A stretch of DNA of 64,000 nucleotides from Cycas panzhihuaensis. Taxonomy: Eukaryota; Cycadophyta. The DNA lies in the NCBI GenBank assembly GCA_023213395.1, contig CM041465.1, positions 214,093,741 through 214,157,740 of the forward strand, read 5' to 3'. Shown here piece after piece: positions 58,217 through 64,000 of this stretch (position 1 is the stretch's first letter; every line of letters starts with the position of its first letter). The notes under the pieces were generated by a model that did not search any database, was not told the DNA's origin, and saw only the letters and a program-made list of their open reading frames with translations. The position numbers and the translations under genes are program-made.

Positions 58217-60148
58217 TTAATTCAGGTATTCAGAGCCATCTTCCTAAGTTGTAGAAGCAATTGTTCAAAGCCAAGTTGGAGAAGCTATCAAGAGGTTCAT
58301 TCAAAGCTATGAAGGAGCTATGCATAGTTTGTTACTGCACACATTGTTGGTATATAACACTCTTCATTGGTTTAATTCATTATTTATATTATCTGTGGTT
58401 CTCATCTTTATTCTGTCTATTTATTCATCTAGTTATATATGTAATATCATCAATATATTTGAGCCATAATAGCCTTATCATATCTAGTTGGAAGCATACT
58501 TTGTGTATAGAAATTTATTAGCCTATTTACATCTAGTTGTATCTATTGAAGTTTCTTTTCATCCCTTATATCTGGTCACACTTTGCTTTAAGTATAGATC
58601 TCATCTTTAACTTCTAGATCAAACCATTTCAACTGCCTACATGTGTAGAGAAAGAGTAGGATACTATGGAGTAGTCCTCACATAATAAGAGTCATTGTCA
58701 TTATGTTACATATAATTGCTCTCCTTCACTTTGGACTGTATTAAAAGCTGTGTCCTCCCATCACTGTGTTGTAGGCTATATTCTCCTATCATTATGTTAT
58801 AGGCTATATCCTCCCATCACTGCATTAAATACTACATCTTTGTTCATTATATCCTTATTACAGTTGTCATATTTTCATGGTGTATGGACCATAAATGTTT
58901 GTTTCACAGGCTTCCAATGTGTATTTCATAAAATATTTTTGCGTATATCTTAACCGATGGTTGTATAATCATTTTGCCCTATTTTTTATATATTCCATTT
59001 AATATGTTTTCTGCTTAATACTTTATGCCTCTATTTCTATAAAATATATGTTATGACTATTTGTACTTTATGTCAAACTATTAATATGCTATTTTTTAAA
59101 TATTTAAGGCTTTATTAAGGCTAATTTATGCAGATAAAGATTAATACTATACCTTACATCACTTTTCTCTCTAGCTGCTATTATTGTATCTCATATGTAT
59201 GCCCTTAGTTATTTGTGTCACTCTCTTTAGCACTTGTGACTACCTATTTAGACATTAAAAATATTTAAGCATCATGGTAGCTCCCTTTAATTTTTTTGGT
59301 GGTTGTGCATTTACATACATTTATAGTTGTATTCAATTTTTTTAGTATTTCATCAATACATATTTTTCCTATAACATTATATAGACCTTATAAGTCTATC
59401 TAATTATCAATTAAAGGTTTGGCACTCCTAACTCTCCTATGTTATAGCCAAAAGATCACATGTAGTAGTTAAAATGACCAAGAATTAGTTTTTCAAAGGG
59501 GGCTAAGTTATTTTTTAAAGTTGTTCAAAAATATAACCTATCTCTATTATAATGACTATAATAGTCACCAGTAAAGTCAAAAGCTAGTTATGCTAGCTTT
59601 AAATCAGAGTTCATTTCTACCCAAATAAAATGAGTAGTCACACGACCATATTTCATTTCAATTTGATGTACTTTTTAATGATTTAAGTTAATGCAAAATT
59701 TATTTGAGCCTTTAATATTAAAAGGTTAATTTTTTCTGTAAACATCTTAATGTATATCTTGACCATATGATATCAGCATTGAGTCATATTTAAAGCATTG
59801 GAGTCTATTTTCTATCCTCTATTGAGTGGTTAAGACTTCAAAGTTTTTTGAAGTCATCTTATAGAACTTTTTTATGCTCAAAATTGGCACTAATTAAGGG
59901 CTTTCTACATGGTGTCTCTTATATGAACAAATTAAAATTCAGTTTGTAAGCTCTTACTAATACAAAAAATTATTTTTTAGGGTGGTTGAGTCCTAATTGG
60001 GATAGTTGTCTAAGTCCTAATTTGGTGAAGTGGGACAAATCTTATTACTTTTAAGTGTCTATTTTACTACCTTTTTAGTGCTTTGATTACACTTTCTTTG
60101 AAGCATTTTACATTATAAAAAATTATTTTTCAAGATATTCTTTTGATT
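58217..60148 (+). mobile_element. Leader-like stretch before copia L
   Basis: No gene. Includes the 28-bp tandem repeat at 58747-58830 and, further on, GGGGGCTAAG (59498-59507), a phrase also found in the A/B leaders, which suggests that at least the right part is the leader of L. Whether the primer site at 58205 belongs to L or to a separate K element is unclear. Confidence 0.5.
58747..58830. repeat. Three tandem 28-bp units
   Basis: Units at 58747-58774, 58775-58802 and 58803-58830, all of the form GCTATATCCTCCCATCACTG plus eight more bases, with a few transitions. Confidence 0.85.
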
Positions 60149-61210
60149 ATGTCATTAAATATTAGAAATATTATGATCCTTAAGTTTGATAGCATAAATT
60201 TTTTTAACTAGAGTAGTCATATAAAGCCAATCTTTATTGTCAAAGACATGTGGAAACTTCTTAATATAGGTTATAGATTACTTAATGAAGATGCCATGGA
60301 AGATGAGAATAAATACTTTAAGGAGAATAAAAAGAAGGGTAATGAGGCACTCACACTCATCTTTTGCACATTGGAGAACCATATCTTTCTCAGGGTTAGT
60401 GAAGAAAGAACATTAAAGAAGGCTTAGGATGCACTCAAGATAATATACAAAGGAGCAACATCATCTAAGCTTTAAACCTTTAGAAGCAGATTTGAAAATC
60501 TAAGGATGACTACTTATGGAGTTAATGATTTTATTACAAAAGTCCAAGGCTTATTTAATCAAATGAGGTCCTTAGGAGAGGTGATTAGTGAATAAAAAGT
60601 AGTTGAAAAAATCTTAAGGTGTGTAGGTGATATCAAGTATTTTGAAATAATGGCCACTAGTATAGAAGTTTCTAAGCATCTTAACACCCTTAAAATAGAC
60701 CAAGTGCTATGCTTCTAGTAATTGAAGGAAAAAAAGGAGGAAGTAAATCTCTTAAATATGCTCTTGCCATTAAGGTAAAAATTTGACTCATATACCAAGG
60801 ACAAAATTTTAGGGATAGAGATCAATTACCTAGAGGAAAAGGCCAACCTAGAAACCAATTTTAAGGACAAGGTCAAGGCTTCTAAGGTTATCATCAAGGC
60901 TATCAAGCATAAGGTCAAGCCAACTATTAAGGAAAAGATCCAAATTAATTTTTATTAAGGGCAAAATTAGTACCAAGGTTAAAGGTACTTTTAAGGCTAA
61001 GGTCAAAGCCAAAATTATGGACCTTAAGGAGGAGGAAGAGGTCAAAGTCCTATGGTGAGAAACCAAAGATAAAGAGGTAGAAGTCTAAAGGGTAGAGGAA
61101 CTATTCAATGTTTCTACTACCATAAGAGTGGTCACTTAGAGGAAAATTATTTTTCCAAAAGGTTAAGTTCACAAAAGGGAATTATTAACATAGTAACGGA
61201 GGAAAGATAA
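60149..61210 (+). pseudogene. L gag with Gln-Gly repeat region
   Basis: ATG at 60149 (MSLNIRNIMILKFDSINFFN). Core: NEALTLIFCTLENHIFLRVS and SRFENLRMTTYGVNDFI of UBN2 gag. From about 60860 to 61090 the correct frame is a low-complexity stretch of Gln/Gly/Tyr words in which nearly every Gln codon is now TAA. The zinc knuckle (about 61108-61150) reads CFYYHKSGHLEENY, with two Cys turned to Tyr. The minus-strand frame here is a shadow. Confidence 0.88.
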
Positions 61211-61830
61211 AATGATAGATTATTTCTTTTAAGCTTTATAGCCAATGAGGAAGAAAATAGTCTATATATCGATTTAAGGTGTTCCACAAATATGACATAT
61301 AAGGAAGAGTAATTTAAAGAGTTGGATAACTTCAAGAAAACTAAAATTATATTTAGGGATAACACCACTCAAGCAACTAATAGAAAAGGAAATGTCTCCA
61401 TAACAACTAATTTTGGAGAAACTAGGAGCATAAATGATGTACTACACATTCTAATACTTAAAAAAGAACTTCCTTTCACTAGGTTAGATGATGGAACATA
61501 AATACAAAGTGATCTTTGATAATAGAGAATGCACCATCAAGGATAAATTAAGGAACAAAGTAATAATAGCCAAAGGATAAATGATTAGTGATAGGTTATT
61601 CAAACTAGTCATACCCTGAACAGATTATTATGCCTTAAAGGCATCAGCAAATATAGACAGTCAAACATGGCATAAAAGACTTAATCATATAAATTATAAC
61701 AATTTGTCCTTAATGCAAAGAATGTATATGGTAATTGGACTTCCTACTATTAAATGTAGTAAGGAATTATGCGAAGGATGCATACTTGGAAAGTAGTAAA
61801 GAGAAGGATTTCCTAATGATAGTTATAGGG
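61211..61830 (+). pseudogene. L protease and GAG-pre-integrase region
   Basis: The protease site near 61262 reads YIDLRCSTNMTYKEE (Gly lost). GETRSINDVLHI follows, then a frameshift near 61470 and the pre-integrase zinc region with TWHKRLNHINYNNLSLMQR (about 61666-61722) and CEGCILGK near 61775. Confidence 0.88.
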
Positions 61831-62157
61831 CTAATAAGGCCCTTTAATTGATTTATATAGACTTATGTCATCTAATGGATATGCCCTCACTTGGAGGAGC
61901 TAAGAACTTTATGATATTTATCAATGACTTTATAAGGATGACATGAGTCTACTTTATCAAATTTAAATTAGATGTTATACAATGCTTTATGGACTTCAAA
62001 ACTTTGGTGGAAAGGTAAAGTTGACTTAGAATTATAATAGTAAGATTAGATAATAGGAGAGAATTCATTTTTAATAAATTAAAGGATTATTGCAATTATT
62101 ATGACATAAAAAAATATTTTGGATATCAACTATGAGAGAAGGACTACAAGATCTTAA
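61831..62157 (+). pseudogene. L integrase core start, cut by C2
   Basis: LIYIDLCHLMDMPSLGGAK (first catalytic Asp, about 61850-61905) and FINDFIRMT are readable; the rest is broken and stops at the C2 LTR. L is the plus-strand relative of E and B2. Confidence 0.82.
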
Positions 62158-62815
62158 TGTTGAGAAAACTAGGTCCCAATAACCAAAAACTGGCACTAGG
62201 ATCTAAACTATTTTACAACTAGTTACAGAAATCGAAACTGAAATTTAACATGCAAGTTCTTAAACTAAAGATAATATAATAAATGAATTATAAAGCTAAA
62301 GCATCATATATACACCCGATATAACGTGGTAAAACTCTAACAGTATGCTAGGGAAACATTCATATAAGAAAGGTATCGATCTTTATTATCAAAGAATTAA
62401 AAAATGTACATAATCTGTAGTAGAATACTTATAGTAACAATAACTAACTACCTCTACTTAATACAGTATATCTAATACATTGAGTATCATTAACATAATG
62501 AATAAACACCCTAAATTAGGCTATATGAGAGAGTCATACAAGGCACAAATCTCGACTATCAAATCTGGGATAATTTGAATGAATAGCCCTGATTCTCTTT
62601 ACAATTTAGTATGTTTTTCAGTGTTAGATTCTTGGGTTGGAGGCTACCACCCCTGAACCCTCTCTTTGAGGGGGGGTTCTAGCTCCCCATATACCCTCTG
62701 GCCAAGGGAGACTTCTACCCCCCTTGGATCCTCTTACAGAAGTTTAGGGGGGAAATTGCACTATCAACTTGTCAAAATTTTAGCCTCCAAAATATTATTA
62801 TCACATTATCTAATA
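62158..62815 (-). repeat. 3' LTR of C2 (658 bp)
   Basis: TGTTGAGAAAACTAGG...TATCTAATA; matches 38160-38829 and 49035-49641 throughout, including the G-rich block (62670-62755). Confidence 0.92.
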
Positions 62816-63200
62816 ATCTCTACATGGACAATAATTTACTTGATACCTTCCTTAGATCATTCATCACCTTTTCTACAAGCTAAAAGGAGTCAAACATCAT
62901 TTAAACTTCTCTAATAGTACTAGTTTTGTGAACATATTAGCATAATTATGTTTTGTATTAACCTTCTCAAATGCCACTCCATCTGCTTCCATAACTTGTC
63001 TAACAAAATGGTACTTAAGAGTAATATGGTTTGTCTTATTATGATAAGCTAGATTCTTTGCTAAGTAAATATCACTTTGAATGTCATAAAATACCTTTAT
63101 CTTTTTTTGTTTCCTTCCAAGCTCAACCAATAGACCCTGCAACTAGATTGTTTCTTTATAAGCATATGCTGCAGTAATATATTATGCTTCTATAATTGAT
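62816..63200 (-). pseudogene. C2 RNase H end
   Basis: The frame 63142-62897 has VELGRKQKKIKVFYDIQS (catalytic Asp), AKNLAYHNKTNHITLKYHF and NYANMFTKLVLLEKF: the C-terminal half of copia RNase H. Confidence 0.92.
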
Positions 63201-64000
63201 AATATAATTATGCTCTACAATTTTAACATCCGACTAGCCAAACCATTTGCAAAAGTAAATATATAACCCAAAGTAGACCTTCTTTTATCTAAATCTCTTG
63301 CAAAGTATGAATCAACATATCCACAAAGTTGATTGCCTATACCTCCAAAGGTGATGTAATAGTCACTTATGCCTCTCAAATACTGAAGCATATATTTCAC
63401 TACTGCCCAATGTTCCTCTCCTGGATTTTCTATAAACTTGCTAACTACATTGTCTACATGTGAAATGTTAGGTCTTATACATACCATGGCATATATCAAA
63501 CTTCTTACTACATTGGCATAAGGTATACAGGACATATAATCATTTTCTTCTTCATTACTAGGACTCATACTCAAAGAAAGCTTAAAATAGGAAGCCAATG
63601 GGATACTCACTAGTTTTACATTTGCCATGCAAAATTTGATTAGCACCTTCTTTACATATTTCTACTATGATAGCTATAGCTTACCATTTTTCCTATATCT
63701 ATGTATCTCCATAACTAAGATTTATTTTGTAGCTCCTAGATCCTTCATATCAAAAGCCCAACCCAATTGAGCTTTTAACTTACTGATTTCTCCCATGATT
63801 TTGCTTATAACCAACATGTCATCAATATATAATACCAAGATAATGAATAAGCCATTATCTAAGAATTTAAAGTAAACACAATGATCATACTCACTTCTTT
63901 TGAAATCTTGGCTCTTCATGAAGGCATTAAACATTATATACCATTGCCTAGGTGATTACTTTAGGCTATACAATGATTTCTTGAGCCTGTAAATAAGTTT
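63201..64000 (-). pseudogene. C2 RT C-terminal half (cut by window edge)
   Basis: The frame 63934-63722 has DHCVYFKF, LVLYIDDMLVISK (catalytic YIDD) and FDMKDLGATK. The frame 63646-63215 has CIPYANVVRSLIYAMVC, WAVVKYMLQYLRG and RRSTLGYIF. A stop or two and a frameshift near 63690 separate them. This is the best preserved C-family pol in the window. Confidence 0.93.

Larger units (their letters stand above)
62158..64000 (-). mobile_element. Element C2: second C-family copia, runs off the right edge
   Basis: A 3' LTR at 62158-62815 followed by the C-family pol on the minus strand. The left flank CTTAA (62153-62157) would be the target duplication; the right copy is outside the window. C2 lacks D and so shows the empty D site. 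Confidence 0.9.

Noticed and set aside
60848-61066. 72-codon minus-strand frame rich in Leu and Ser
   Set aside because: Antisense shadow of the Gln/Gly-rich part of the L gag.

Overview
This window reads as intergenic DNA from a large, repeat-packed plant nuclear genome. It is AT-rich. I found no host gene, rRNA, tRNA, CRISPR or bacterial feature. Every coding stretch I could identify is a decayed LTR retrotransposon polyprotein (Ty1/copia or Ty3/gypsy). The plant assignment rests on primer-binding sites of the initiator-Met type (TGGTATCAGAGC and close variants), copia and gypsy families of plant type, a Tat/Ogre-like gypsy with an Arg-type primer site, and dense nesting. The species cannot be told; the age and depth of the nest would fit a slow-turnover giant genome such as a gymnosperm's, but that is inference.

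Layout, left to right. (1) 1-1482: end of a minus-strand copia-type element, A1 (leader, PBS, 5' LTR). It lies against (2) a plus-strand copia pol, E (1483-3806 and 12372-13150, then its 3' LTR). E is split by (3) F, a minus-strand non-autonomous element (3807-12366, TSD CTTAC) whose only ORF carries two gag-like domains. F is itself split by (4) G, a nearly complete chromodomain-bearing gypsy (5415-11405, TSD TTAAC) with almost identical LTRs. (5) 13.6-29.5 kb: a minus-strand Tat/Ogre-like gypsy, H, split in its integrase by (6) a mosaic copia-type element, A/B (15565-20888, TSD AAAAT), in which an LTR of one subfamily sits in the middle of an element bounded by LTRs of another. (7) 29.46-35.2 kb: a second gypsy of the H family, I, split by J (29995-33911, TSD GAAAG). 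(8) B2 (35227-54766), a minus-strand copia split in its integrase region by C (38160-49641, copia, TSD CCATG/CTATG), which is split near its 3' end by D (38908-45030, gypsy on the plus strand, TSD GTTAA). (9) 54772-58204: a pyrimidine-rich, compositionally different stretch that looks like a long LTR, ending at a primer-binding site. (10) 60149-62157: a plus-strand copia gag-pol, L, cut by (11) C2, a second C-family element running off the right edge.

The nesting gives a relative order of insertion: E before F before G; H before A/B; I before J; B2 before C before D. LTR similarity agrees where I compared it by eye: G nearly identical, F intermediate, J strongly diverged. Most in-frame stops fall where relatives have Gln or Trp, as expected from long-term cytosine deamination of silenced repeats.

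No intact autonomous element is visible. The most unusual objects are the mosaic A/B element, the double-gag ORF of F, the RNase H-like domain downstream of the H integrase, and the young but many-times frameshifted G. All boundaries were read by eye; family names finer than copia/gypsy are tentative.
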